A stretch of DNA of 64,000 bases from Labyrinthula sp. Ha. Its lineage: Eukaryota > Sar > Bigyra > Labyrinthulida > Labyrinthulaceae. Numbering within the stretch: position 1 is the stretch's first letter; every line of letters begins with the position of its first letter. Below, piece by piece: positions 12,333 to 23,600 of the stretch. The notes under the pieces were generated by a model. That model did not search any database. It saw nothing but the letters and a program-made list of their open reading frames with translations, and was not told the DNA's origin. The stretch lies in NCBI GenBank assembly GCA_015227615.1, contig JAALGZ010000020.1, positions 310,001-374,000 on the forward strand. Direction: 5' to 3'. Made by a program: the position numbers and the translations under genes.

Positions 12333-12971
12333 TTATCCCTGTACTTTTTCTTGAAAGTTTCGATTTAATATAGCTACCTGCTTCTTCAAGGCGTTCGTTT
12401 CTGTTTCTTCTAACAATTTAAATTGAAATGAAAAATATATAAAATGCTTAAATGACGTGTTGAGATGTCGAGTTGCTTTCATCCTTTGGAATAGTTTCCC
12501 AAAACTTGCATACAATATGGCAAACACACGAAACAAACGTTTGAAAATATCCTTAATTTCAAACATGAAGTTTTCGGGGAAAGGTCGATTCTGCTCTACT
12601 GGAAATATTTCTTCATTTCCAAGTTTCTGTTCAGCCCAGGAAAGCGCAAGTTCACAGTATTCTCCACAACTACATTTAATGATCTTTTTCTTATTCTTTT
12701 TCAGCACAGGGAATCTATATTGAAAACCAGGAGGGAAGCCATCGCCCGGATTCGGATACATTATTTCGGCGTGATTTTTTATGAGATTGTAAAGAAGAGT
12801 TATATTATGATAAAAATCAACTGTATTTGCTGAAATCCACTCGTACAAATTCTCCCCATCTGGAAGGCGAACTGATAAGTGCAAATTTGGAGAACCCAAT
12901 GTCCTTTGTGTGTATTGTGCAAGCGTTAAGGGTGGCCTGTTAGGATTTGCAGAGTAATGAAGAGTTCTCAT
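12333..12971 (-). CDS. MOB1: MOB1/phocein-family kinase co-activator without the zinc-binding residues
   Basis: 212 aa, one exon, ATG at 12971. The whole MOB fold can be followed: LPDGENLYEWISANTVDFY (36-54), FP..NRPFPENF (123-135), KRLFRVFAILY (144-154) and HLNTSFKHF (169-177). MOB proteins bind and activate NDR/LATS kinases in Hippo and mitotic-exit signalling. The four zinc ligands of human MOB1 (C79, C84, H161, H166) align here with H67, Y72, I152 and F157, so the classical site is gone. Three closely spaced cysteines (C100, C102, C106) are new. The gene shares a 171-bp divergent promoter with the UBX gene. The family call is firm; whether it still activates an NDR kinase is unknown. Confidence 0.92.
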   Translation of the reverse strand: MRTLHYSANPNRPPLTLAQYTQRTLGSPNLHLSVRLPDGENLYEWISANTVDFYHNITLLYNLIKNHAEIMYPNPGDGFPPGFQYRFPVLKKNKKKIIKCSCGEYCELALSWAEQKLGNEEIFPVEQNRPFPENFMFEIKDIFKRLFRVFAILYASFGKLFQRMKATRHLNTSFKHFIYFSFQFKLLEETETNALKKQVAILNRNFQEKVQG

Positions 12972-13086
12972 ATCTCTAATAAGTTAAGAAAATGTTTATA
13001 ACTACCTTTTTCTTCTAGGAAAACCAAACATGTTCGTTTCTATATCTTTTTCTATTGTCCTTGTTTGTGTTTTGCAGTAGCCATTC

Positions 13087-13126
13087 AACCAATCATATCC
13101 AGATAAACTTTAAGAAACCAATCAAA
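13087..13126. promoter_or_regulatory. two CCAAT boxes in the MOB/UBX divergent promoter
   Basis: Two copies of ACCAATCA lie about 29 bp apart (CCAAT at 13089-13093 and 13118-13122) in the 171 bp between the divergent ATGs at 12971 and 13143. CCAAT is the NF-Y recognition core. The nearer copy is only about 20 bp from the UBX ATG. Function is inferred from recurrence at other promoters in this window. Confidence 0.45.
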
Positions 13127-13142
13127 TTACAATTAATAAAAC

Positions 13143-14110
13143 ATGCTTGAATTCTTGCATAATCTTCTTTCATGGGTAAATGCGAAGATATTGTTTAGTT
13201 TAGGTCCGAAAATTTCTTTGGAATAACAGATTCGCTTGCTCATTGCCTAGCAGTTTTGAAAGGTATACAACTTATGCTGAGGCAGTGAAAGCCTCTATCT
13301 CAAGCAAGAAACTCCTCCTCGTATACTTTCACGCACCTTTTCATCATCTAACAGCGAACTTTGTGTCCACTGTAATTAACACTGAAAACCTTCAAAGTTG
13401 CATTCAAAATTACTCAATATTCACTGCAGATCTTTGTAGCTATGATGGATATTCCTTAAAACAAAAGTCAAAGCCAACGTTTTTTCCTTGCTTCGTTGTA
13501 CTAAGCACTTCAAAACAGTATTTTTTTATTTAGGTTTAATCTTAGGGGTAATAAACTAACGGCTAAGATTGTTTCAAAGGTGTATACAACAGATATCAAC
13601 CGTTTAGTAACTATTCTAGAAAAATATGCTGATGAGAAGAGAAAAGAAGAAGAAGAAATACTAAAACGCCAACAAGAAGCTGAGGAAAGAAGACGGATAA
13701 TTGAACAGCAAGATGCTGATTTTGAAAGAAGCCGACTCGAAGATTTCAAGAAGCAAAAGTTAAAGCGTGATAAAGAAGCCCAAGCAAATTTGTTAGTTGA
13801 TCTTAAAGTAAAGTTTGGTGATTTGAACAGGAAGGAAGGGAATGGGAGTGTGCTAAGGTTAGTCTTGAGCAGTGGTAAGAAAGTAACCCACAAATTCAGC
13901 AAAGGTGATAAGAACTCAGAACTGTGGAACTTCCTGGAGTATTTACTACTATCTGAAAAAGAAGGTGAGGATCCCTTAGATTTTTCAAACTTCGAATTGA
14001 GATTAAACTTCCCAAGGAAAATATTTCCATATGGTGGAGAACCAGAAAAGAGTATCGAAGCCACTTTTGGAAAACAGGCTGTCCTTTTTGTTCAAGACCT
14101 GGAGTCATGA
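13143..14110 (+). CDS. FAF2: UAS/UBX-domain protein, FAF2 (UBXD8)-like p97/Cdc48 adaptor
   Basis: Three exons, 13143-13175, 13204-13517 and 13546-14110, give 303 aa; both introns are 28 nt, GTA..TAG. A short hydrophobic N-terminus is followed by a thioredoxin-like UAS domain (about residues 28-125, KKLLLVYFHAPFHH), a charged coiled coil (about 140-190, EKRKEEEEILKRQQEAEERR) and a C-terminal UBX domain with the p97-docking FPR loop (LNFPRKIFP) and the ending LFVQDLES, as in FAF2. FAF2 recruits Cdc48/p97 to the ER or lipid droplets for protein extraction. The usual N-terminal UBA domain is absent, and the 171 bp to the divergent MOB gene leaves no room for it. The membrane hairpin is at most rudimentary. 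Confidence 0.9.
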
Positions 14111-15190
14111 AAATATCTCAGTGGGTTGTTCAAGAAGTTTATATTAGTTTAGCTTTTTTCGTTGCCTTGCTTTGATACTGTTGGAAGTTCTCACAAAGTG
14201 TCATATTATCCCTCAACAGTTTATTTTTTTCTAAAAATCTGTGTCTTAGATCACAAATTCTATAAGTTTAGCGTACATTTACAACACTAGTTTGATTTGG
14301 TAACCATGAGTGTTGGAAAATTCATTCCTTGCACCTGCTCTATTATCAGTGCATCGAGGTTTGCTTAAGATCTCAGGTTAAAGTAAAATCAAAGAAGAAC
14401 ATCTGCTGGAACCTTTGTTTTTTTTATTAAGATAACAAAAAACTCTTCGCGCATAGGATGTAGCGTTTACTCCAGTGTAGTATAACCAGCGCGTAAACAG
14501 GTCCAGACAAATTCCTTAAAACATTAAAGGAAAACAATAATGAGTCGCAGCTCTTAAGCCGAAACAACCTTATAGTGTTAAATAGCGGGCCTCCTAGTGT
14601 TGAAACGAAAAAATCTTACAATTCTATTCGAAGCAAATGGCTTTCAGCCAGCAGCAGCAGATGTTTGCGCCTACTTCAAGCCAGCTCTATTAGAGTTAAC
14701 AAACCATAGTTTGCTTCTAATAGTTTACTGTGCCAATGTTGGCACTTCTCAAAAAGTTAGGTTTTATTGCGGAAGACAAGGTGTTAATTAAGAAATTTAT
14801 GTTCTATCATTTTCTTTCGCTTGACAAACCTATCTCAGAGCTTGCTTGTGTAACTTCTTTTGAATTATGATAACTCAAAACTTCCAATGCATTTTTATTC
14901 TAGCTATAAATAATGTAGAGCTTATTATTTGAGTTTAAGTTCATTTGAAGTTTCAACTTCCTTTTTTTAAAGTGGAGAACTCTCAGTGTTCAGTAATGGG
15001 GAAGCAAATTGTTTTACATTTCCGGCGAATACTTAGGATTTATGACTTCATGAGTACAGCTGTAACATTAAGTGATATATGTTATCAGAACAACGATTTT
15101 TTCATAGCATGTGAATGAAGTGCAGTCAAAGTTTGTGACAATAAAGTGAGAGAACTGAGAGCTATGTTTAATGTTCTATTTGCAATTACA
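14111..15190. other. intergenic region, nothing firm
   Basis: About 1.1 kb between the UBX stop and the UPF0598 promoter. It holds a 64-codon open frame (14597-14791) that begins at a TTG and has no recognisable product, and T-rich stretches. I see no RNA gene or repeat. Confidence 0.5.
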
Positions 15191-15195
15191 CAACA

Positions 15196-15225
15196 TGATT
15201 GGTTAAATTAATTTTGAACCAATCA
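15196..15225. promoter_or_regulatory. inverted CCAAT pair upstream of the UPF0598 gene
   Basis: ATTGG (15198-15202) and CCAAT (15219-15223), each within GATTGGTT / AACCAATC and so forming an inverted repeat about 20 bp apart, lie 30-55 bp before the first ATG at 15253. This matches the CCAAT placement at other promoters here. Confidence 0.45.
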
Positions 15226-15252
15226 GAGTCATAGTTAATCAAAGATTGCGAA

Positions 15253-15953
15253 ATGCTTCAAATTGCTTTCAAACAAAGAATCATGAAGACTCTTTCATCC
15301 AATCAGCATTTATGTTTCTCCATTGCAAAAAATTCTTGGCAAGATGAACTTCAAAAGGTAATTCTTATTTTATGTTTTGCTGATCATAGAATCAAATTAA
15401 ACCAGTAGATTTTTACGAGTCACAAGCTTTGAAAAAGAACTATTTCTATCACATTGATCTACAAGGTAGATTATTCTTAGAAGATATTCTGCCGAAAAAT
15501 GTTGCAACGAGTTTAAAAGCAGAAAATTTTCTTAAGTTCTTTTATTCTAACTTGCGGCCAAATGATATAGACAAGTTTCTTGATTATGATTTCATTTCAC
15601 CTTGTGGAAAAGAAATGAACTTCATACGACCTGCGGACACGCCTATAGTTTTTACGGAACTTAAAGGAAACCAATTGTTTTTTACGAATAGGTTGTTTAA
15701 TTCTCTTTTTGATCCTTCGAAAATCCATATTTGCTCTAGCACTTTTCGAGTCTATCACCCTTTGATAGAACACACAGATTCATCTCTTCCAAAGAAACTC
15801 TTAAAAAATTTCGATAAGGAATTGTGTTTACTGTCATCTCATTTAGCAGTTGAAGTTGGTAAGAACTTTATTGAGGTGGATGGTGAATTTTTCTATAGAT
15901 GTGCAGAAGGAACTTTTCCTTTAATTAACGCGGAGGGGCTGCGACATAAATGA
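15253..15953 (+). CDS. UPF0598 (C8orf82-like) protein, probably mitochondrial
   Basis: Two exons, 15253-15357 and 15390-15953, separated by a 32-nt GTA..TAG intron, encode 222 aa. A second in-frame ATG at 15283 would give 212 aa. The body matches UPF0598/C8orf82: NYFYHIDLQGRLFLED, then FFYSNLRPN, then FISPCGKEMNFIRPADTPIVF and VYHPLIEH. The N-terminus is basic, rich in hydroxyl residues and lacks acids for its first 25 residues, as a mitochondrial presequence would be; the human protein is annotated as mitochondrial. The biochemical function of the family is unknown. CCAAT boxes lie just upstream. Confidence 0.85.
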
Positions 15954-16475
15954 GATGAAGGAGTGTGCAAATGAAGTTATTATCCGTGCTCTGGAACCTG
16001 AGCTCTTGTTCTGCGGATAAATGCTGCTTCTTTTCCTGAGGATATGTTGGCATGAAGATGGGGCTGGTATCGGAAGAAGGCTCTATAGGACAAAACACTC
16101 TTCATGGGCGAGTGTTTTTTTCTGATTTTTCTTATTGATGGAATAAATATTAGAGCCATATTTTATTTTTTGTATGAGAAGAGAAAAAATAGTGTAGCAA
16201 TACCATTAAGCTAATGGTATGGGTCTATACAAGGATAAGCCCAATGTTCTACTAATGGTGCATTACTGCGGTTTAAATTACGAAGTTAAGCTGGCCGATA
16301 CAAGACTGACAAGTATTTACCATATCATCTGCAGTTGCCGGTAAGACAGATCGCGCTTAAGAATTTGATACAAAACATCATTAAGATCTGGTACGTGTTA
16401 TTTTACTGATTTTGGAGATTTATCGTTGCTAGCGCACAGATAAAACTCTAGAACGAGGTGAATTTGAAAGCAAGA
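15954..16475. other. intergenic region
   Basis: About 520 bp between the UPF0598 stop and the next gene. It contains a T-rich tract near 16117-16137 downstream of the stop, possibly the mRNA 3' end. Nothing else is recognisable. Confidence 0.5.
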
Positions 16476-17618
16476 ATGACTCCGTGCGAGGAAGCCTCGT
16501 TGCGGGAGGTATTTGTTGAAGAAAATGAGATTTTGGAAGCTGATTATAAACCAGTTGTGTCCTGGACCAAATTGGAAAGAGCTGAATATATGAAAAGAGC
16601 TAATAGAAAACATCGAAAAAAGAGGAAAGAAGAAAATAGATACGAACTTCAAAGAACACGCGACTTAGAAAACGAGTTAATTCAGCTAAAAAGCCAGATA
16701 AAGTCTCTTTTGGTTTATGGGAACATGCTGGAAAGAAAGCAGGATATCATATTACCTAACTGGACTGATTCATATCTATTGAAGCAAAACTATATTCTTA
16801 GGAAAGAATCAACTATCGCACAATCAAAAAGTTACATTTGTGCTAAGCTTCAGGAATTGAGTAAGCTTTTTCCTAATTTTTGTCTAGACAATTTCCTGGA
16901 TGCTTTCTCCCTTACTCTTAGACGCAGCTTTGAGCTCTTAAATGAATTGAATGTAACCAAAAAGGGAAAAATTTACTTTTATTCTAAGCGAGTTGTTGTT
17001 GAATCAAATCGAGCAAAACTAAAGAATAGCTTGAATAAAGAATTTGAGCAAGAAAGAAGTCGATATGGAAAGTGTTTCTTAAAATCCATTATAGTAGACA
17101 AGAAGCAAGAATTCTGGTATTATGAAATGAAAGTTGAAGGTGTTGATTTATTAACTTATACGAATGCAATATTCTATACAAACAAAACAAATAGGTTTCC
17201 CAATGAGTATTTTGAAAAATATTTTGATGTTGATTATGACATTGCAGAGCTTGACACGAGAGAGGTCCCCTTTTATTGTCCTCTTGCGTATAAGAATGTT
17301 CATTTCGACTTTCAGGCTGTGAACTTTTCCTTTTACAAACCAAGATATAAAGCCCCGCCTTTTGTTATTGCCACTGCCTTATACAGGAACTCAAAGTTTG
17401 CTATATCTATAAAATCAAGTATTTACTATGATGAGGAAAGAAAATCATTTGATTATCACAAAACTGGATTGAGCTGCTCATCTATAACTGCCTTGCCAGG
17501 CACTCAGGATGCAGTTATTGTAAGAGCTTCAAACACCTTGTTTTCCCCTCGTGGGTTTGGCGTTATGCTCCGGTTTTATCAAGGTGTGATGCTAAAGGTT
17601 AAGATGGACAAGTTCTGA
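16476..17618 (+). CDS. basic-region/coiled-coil (bZIP-like) protein with a novel C-terminal domain
   Basis: A single exon of 380 aa from the first ATG at 16476; an upstream GTG in frame is not a likely start. Residues about 35-65 are very basic (YMKRANRKHRKKRKEENRY) and run into a heptad-like helix (LQRTRDLENELIQLKSQIK, about 65-85), the layout of a bZIP DNA-binding domain with an atypical signature: the Asn is present but the Ala/Ser positions are not canonical. The remaining 290 residues are a compact globular region rich in aromatic residues (for example YYEMKVEGVDLLTYTN and FYCPLAYKNVHFDF) that I do not recognise. bZIPs carrying extra globular C-terminal domains are known in oomycetes. 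A transcription-factor role is inference. Confidence 0.7.
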   Translation: MTPCEEASLREVFVEENEILEADYKPVVSWTKLERAEYMKRANRKHRKKRKEENRYELQRTRDLENELIQLKSQIKSLLVYGNMLERKQDIILPNWTDSYLLKQNYILRKESTIAQSKSYICAKLQELSKLFPNFCLDNFLDAFSLTLRRSFELLNELNVTKKGKIYFYSKRVVVESNRAKLKNSLNKEFEQERSRYGKCFLKSIIVDKKQEFWYYEMKVEGVDLLTYTNAIFYTNKTNRFPNEYFEKYFDVDYDIAELDTREVPFYCPLAYKNVHFDFQAVNFSFYKPRYKAPPFVIATALYRNSKFAISIKSSIYYDEERKSFDYHKTGLSCSSITALPGTQDAVIVRASNTLFSPRGFGVMLRFYQGVMLKVKMDKF

Positions 17619-20600
17619 GATTTCTTTATCTCATAACACCTTATCTATTGATAGCGCATCCATGGACACAAATGAGCTGGTTTCCTGTTGTGTTTGGGCT
17701 TAAGCGTACACATGTTTATTTTGTTTTAATTGTTTTACTAAGGCTGGTTCTTTTGTTTTGATTTTTGTGCTGGGGTGCCTAAACTCTTCAAAAAGCGCAA
17801 CTTGTGCGAACATGTTTGACGATCTCGTTACCTGCACTAACCAGTAGCCATATTTCTGCAAATATTATTCCGAACTCTTACTCTAGTTTTTTGTTTAAAT
17901 TCCAAGCCCGTTACACCACTCAAGTTCTCTTTTGAGCTCAAGAGTTATTTTGACTAAGTGAGTAACCTAGCTTCTGTAAGGTATGGTTTGTCAACCTTCT
18001 TAAATTTTATTTGCCGTGAATGGATAAATTTGTCTTATCAAAATTTAATCTTTCATGCCAGAGCATTCGAGACTAGGGTTAATGTTTAAGTAACAGAGCA
18101 TACCATTGCTGCCCATTTGCTTGTACCATTAGCTGCCATGTTGCACTGAACACTGGATGGAGATTCCTTCCTGTCTAAGCAGTCACAACTCTGACTGATT
18201 ATTTTGTTCTTTATCTATCGTCATCTGATTCTATTCCCTTGACATGATATCCTGAGTTATCAATCTTTTGTCATCATGGCCAGTTCTTGTTAATCATCTT
18301 GATCAACGCCCAAATTCCCAAAATTATTTCGTAAAACCAAAAAAAAACATGGAAACTGTACAAGTGATTGAGATATCTCATGAAAACCATGAAAGATAGT
18401 ATCCAGACCTCCAGATGCTAAACTCAAGCTTTGTCTATGATATATAAACATGACTTGGATGATTTTCCACCACTCGTTCTTCCATTTGCTGTTCTCCTCC
18501 TGTTTCATGTATTTCGCTGCTCCTTTCACATCACGATCCAACTTCACTTTGAGGGTATTTCAGACTTATAACCATCCAACCAAGGTTTTCAAGTGTTCAA
18601 TCAAAAGGTTTATGTTAGCATCAGAGGGTTCATTCATGTATTATATTAAATAGAGTATTTCTTGCCCTTGCCAGCTAAAGAAGAACTTATTTTGTATATT
18701 TTTAGGGCATTAGGCAAATAGTTTCCTTAGCAGGTGGGCAATATTGTTGAGGTTCTTGCTCAGTAAAATGGTACATGATGGCCTGAGCTGTGTTTGTTGG
18801 TGATGGATGTGAGGAGGATTGCGAGTTATCTGTGGAACGGATAAGTATTTCTGAAGTTGGTCTGTCTCGACAGAAAAGGTTGTGAAGTGTTCTAGAGGTT
18901 TGTGTTATGTTTTCCAATGCTTCAATATTTTGTAACAGTTATTCTATGTATTGGTTATGCTATAGTTTTAACTATACGAAATGAAGCAAATCTATCTATA
19001 CTATTCTAACTATATTTTTCAATGATGGGAATATAAAAACGATATCTTTTATATGGAGTGTATCGACAGTACAACAGTTTGCTTCAAAATTTTGTCAAAT
19101 GTTTCTTCATTGCTCCTGCAGTTCTCTAGCCAACCTTTCTCTTTCTTTCGCAATATATTTAAGAAGTCGAAGTTACCTATTACTAGCTTTTGGATCTTGT
19201 TCTGGCCATCTTCAGTTCTATTTTGGGAGTTTAGAGTTATCGAGAAACTAACTCTGCGAGAAACTTGATTCAAGGCTAGCACAATGAAGTCTCTTTCTAG
19301 TTTTTAAAAGTCAGATTCATAGTTCATTGTTCTCAATACAATAGCTTTGAAAAAGTTTAGGTTCCGCTTCTTATTTACCTGCTTTCTTTTTAGCATGGAA
19401 TTTGTTTTGTCCAAAAGATTTATTGTTTCCTGTATTGTTAGGTTAGGACTTTGCTCAACAGTTACATCTGCCCTTATTCTTATTACTATTTTGGCGAAGC
19501 ATTTTACTTCAAATATGTATCCCGGCGTGTTTTTTAGGTGAGGTTCTACAGGAAGTAAGTACAGGGTAGATTATTTTGTTCATCGAGTTTATACTATTGT
19601 TTTCTTGGAAATATTTATGTTTGCAGTGGTAGGTTCCATAGGCCGTATTTTATATTCATGGGAAATACTTAGATATGGGAAACGTCTTAGAAGCTTTCTT
19701 CGATTTTTTCCAAGTAGCGTTAAATAGATAAAAGTCACAGAGTCTATGTATATTGTGCTGTTTACCCAAGGGAGGCAAAACCACCTAAAGTTTAAACAAC
19801 ATAAAATACATATTTTTCTTCAAAAACAGGTCGTGCTCCGTATCCATGGTAGTCACGGATAATCATTGTTCCTTCTCTACAGTTCCCATAGAGAACCTTT
19901 TGTATAAGTTCGATCATTTGGGCATAGTATGAATTTCTGGTTAAATTCGTTCGACTTATATTACCTATGGATTTTTTTGCCATTTATATATTTCTTCACA
20001 GCGTGATTTTTGTTCCTTCTTGAACAGTGTTGACTAATTCGAAGGCTATTTTAGCTCTTCGTGAATTAGACAGATACCGTCACCAAACGCTAGTATATTT
20101 CCGAAGCTTGTTTCTTCTTCTATTTTATAACTTTGGATCTTGGTGACTCTTCACAGGATATAACCCAGAACTTCGATGAAGGGAATTGAAGTTAGTGAAC
20201 TACCTTACAGAACCCTACGAGAAACACCAGTTCTTTTGCTCGCTTCGGAGTTTGTTCTCGCCTACACGTTCAATCGATTGTAGAAATAGATGATGATATT
20301 AGGAATGTCGGGCGAAATGTCATGTTCACTCAAAGAAACCTTGCGGAATATATGGCTACAACTACAAAACCCTTTTTGAAAGCCAATGATTAAATAGAAG
20401 CCGTTTACCATTTCTTACGATGTATCTTGAAAAGGATTGGTGGTTGTTGTATTTTCCCGGGTTCCAGTTTGTTCACGAAACCAAGCCTCAAAAGGACCAA
20501 CAGTTTCCTCAGCAAGATGTCCAGGATGTTTAATAATTATCTCTTTTAAAGCTTTGTAAAATATTTTCATGACAGATATTAACCGATAGTTTTCTAAACC

Positions 20601-23600
20601 TTGGTAGCTACCTTTCTTGCAAAGTAAAATTATGTTGGCTGAAGCGAACACCACCACTTCTTTAGGCTCAACTGTAAACGCTTGTAAGAAAAGGATGTGT
20701 ATCAACTGTAGAAGATATTCTTTTAATATTTCTGCGTTTTACCACTTCGTTCTTTACCTGGCTTAGTTCTGATTTTTAGTTCTTCAATGTTTTAAGGCTT
20801 TCCTTAAGTTCTTCGAAGGGAGGTAGACGAGTTGAGGTTACATTATAACTCTCTTATGATATTACTATCATATCTTTACTATTGTATTGGTTAACAGTTT
20901 TCTCTATTTTTTCGATATGACTATCGAGTATTTCCTCTCTTTTTATGTCACTTAAGTCCTCAATTCTGTATTAGGTTATCACTTTTGGGAAATTCCGCTT
21001 ATTCCTAGGCATAGAATCTATAACTCTAAACGAGTTCCTGGTGTTGGATAGAACAACACCAGGTTTGATCTCCTTACTCTGAAGTTGAACCAGTTATACC
21101 TGCGATAGAAAGAGGAAATTTTTAATATCTTATTTATGATTTTGAATAACCCACACATTCTTCTTTTCATCTCATACTTCAATTTGCATTGAGACTTTCC
21201 GGTTGAGTTTTGGATGTGTCGTGAGATGTATTGCTCTGTTTATAATTTTGTTGAAATTCTTACTGAAGTTTTTCGAATCCATTTATTTTCCTAGTTGTGA
21301 TATGCTTGTAGGAGGTTGTTCGATAGAAGTACATTCTCCTGCTTCATAGATTTGTATCTGAAGCTTTTTTATTATTATTTATTCATATATAAGTTGCTTA
21401 TTTTGCAGGAATTTGGAAATACTCCAGGCAACTTCTGTATCGCTTAGGTCGGGTTCCTTTCAGTGGAAAGTTTGGTCTGTTTATACAAGTATGAATTAGA
21501 AGTCATATATTCTTTATTATGCATTTCTGCTCTGAATGGCTGAGGATCTTGGATTTCTTAGGTTTTTTATAATTTTGTTGTAGGTTAGTAGAAGTCTATC
21601 TCTGACGTCACCTGTACTTTTGCATCCTTAGCATGACAGGTTATATCAGAGCTTGGGCTATTTCTTCTCGATTTTAAAGAAGGTGTAGACGTTAGTTAGG
21701 TAAAGTTCATTGAGAGAGTTTCCCAAATATTTGCCGTTCGTGTTGATTCTGTACGCGAGACCTTGTTTTGCATTTTTCGTGAGCCCATTTTTTGTTGACA
21801 CGAGTATTTGCATCGTTTAACCTTAATAAAAGTTAGTTTTAGTTTCTCTTGTAAATGTTTTTTTTTCTAGAATTTTATGGGATAACCTGGAATCTTTCAT
21901 CTTTGTTACGTGTGTGTAGCATATAGGTGTATTATAAAGCATCCCCCCTTTAATCTTAGTTATAATAGATAGAATTATTTCAATCTTGGCGGTTTTTTGT
22001 ATATTATTCTCCAAATAAACTGTTAAATGAAAAGTCGCCTTCTGGTTCTCTTCATTTCATTCTTCAAGAGTGTACGCAAATCAATATATAGTAAAACTGT
22101 TTCTTGTCTGGGAGCCTTGCCATTCCCCAGAAGGTCGCTTCTTGCAGGGATAAAAAATCAAACTAAATAGCCAGAACATATTTCCCCAAGGGCGCAAACT
22201 TTTGTAGTGATAAGAAGCAAATTCTCTCATGGACTAGTCATACAGCATAATTAAGGTAACGTTTATGTCAGATAACACAGTGCTGAACAACTCCTTGCAC
22301 TCGTGGATTGACCCACCGGTGTTTGAAATTTCAATGTCGTATGTTTGTGTTTTCAAAGTTCATAATAATTTTCAATCTCAAATACATCAACCAATTTTTT
22401 TGTATATTTCTTTGTTTAACGTTGTTTTATATATAAACTTTCTCCTCAGAACCATCACCTTACTATAATTATATATTAAAAAAAATTTATTTCCATTTTA
22501 GCAAAATGATGCGTTGTAAAGAGATAATATGTATTATTTGTTTAATTGGGAAAATAACATGATGCTGAGAAGCTAAGAGTAATAAGCACGGTAACGAGAG
22601 AATGAACTTGTTCTTATATGTTTGGATTGTTACATACTGTTGGAGTACAAAAATCTATAACCTTAATCGTACTCTCCGCGAATGACAACCAAGTCGACAC
22701 CCTTATAGCTGAACCCATGAAAATACGTACTGGAGCTATCAATCTTAAGGTCTTTGACATTTAATAAGACGGTAACAAAGGGATGGTTTATCTAAAAGAA
22801 ATATAGCTAAATAGAACTAAATGCAAAAAAAAACATTTTAAAATTTGTTAACTTGTGGTATTTATAACACGAGAAGAGTCTAATATGAAAGAAAAAAAAT
22901 AGGTATGTCACGCCGTTTTGTCATACATGTGGTTGAATGCCAGACCATGATTTACGACTTAGAGATAAACGGCTTTCGCCAATTGAAAACAAGTTATCTC
23001 AGTATATAAAACTCAGTCGGAGTTAAAATAGAACTTGGAGGAACAAGTGGTACTCCTGAAACATTACCTTCAGAGTAAGGACTAAGCTTTATACTCTTTG
23101 TGTAGACATTTACAAACTAACATATGGATTATGATATTTATATGACTTTAACGGAGGCTTAAGCCCACTTTAAAAGTAAATGAGACTACGGGTAATTTTG
23201 CGCAGCTACTGGAGTATTTTTTTTAAACTTTTAGCTTCCTGTGAGATCTCTTCGATTTTCTTTAACTTTATACATAGAATGTATTGTTTAGATTTATTGG
23301 CACAGATAAGTTTCAACTCTCTTGGTAATAAAAATTCAATTAAACAAGAAACGGAAAACTTTCTGGTGTATTCATCTATGGAGCCAGTTTTGCAAAATAA
23401 AACATTCCAAGAAACATTACTTCACCTTTTTTACCGGTCTTAAGTATTTTTGAATAGCGATATATCTCTTTCTTTATCAAGGTCTTACTAAAATATCCAT
23501 TTTTTTTGTTTTGCCCATATTCTTTAAGAATGTAGTTGTCCAAGAAAAGTATATTGTGAAATATCCAACTACGGGAGAAAGAATACCGTAGCTATTTAAG

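Noticed and set aside
14597-14791. 64-codon open frame between UBX and UPF0598 genes
   Set aside because: Begins at TTG, no known motif, and no flanking exons could be joined convincingly.
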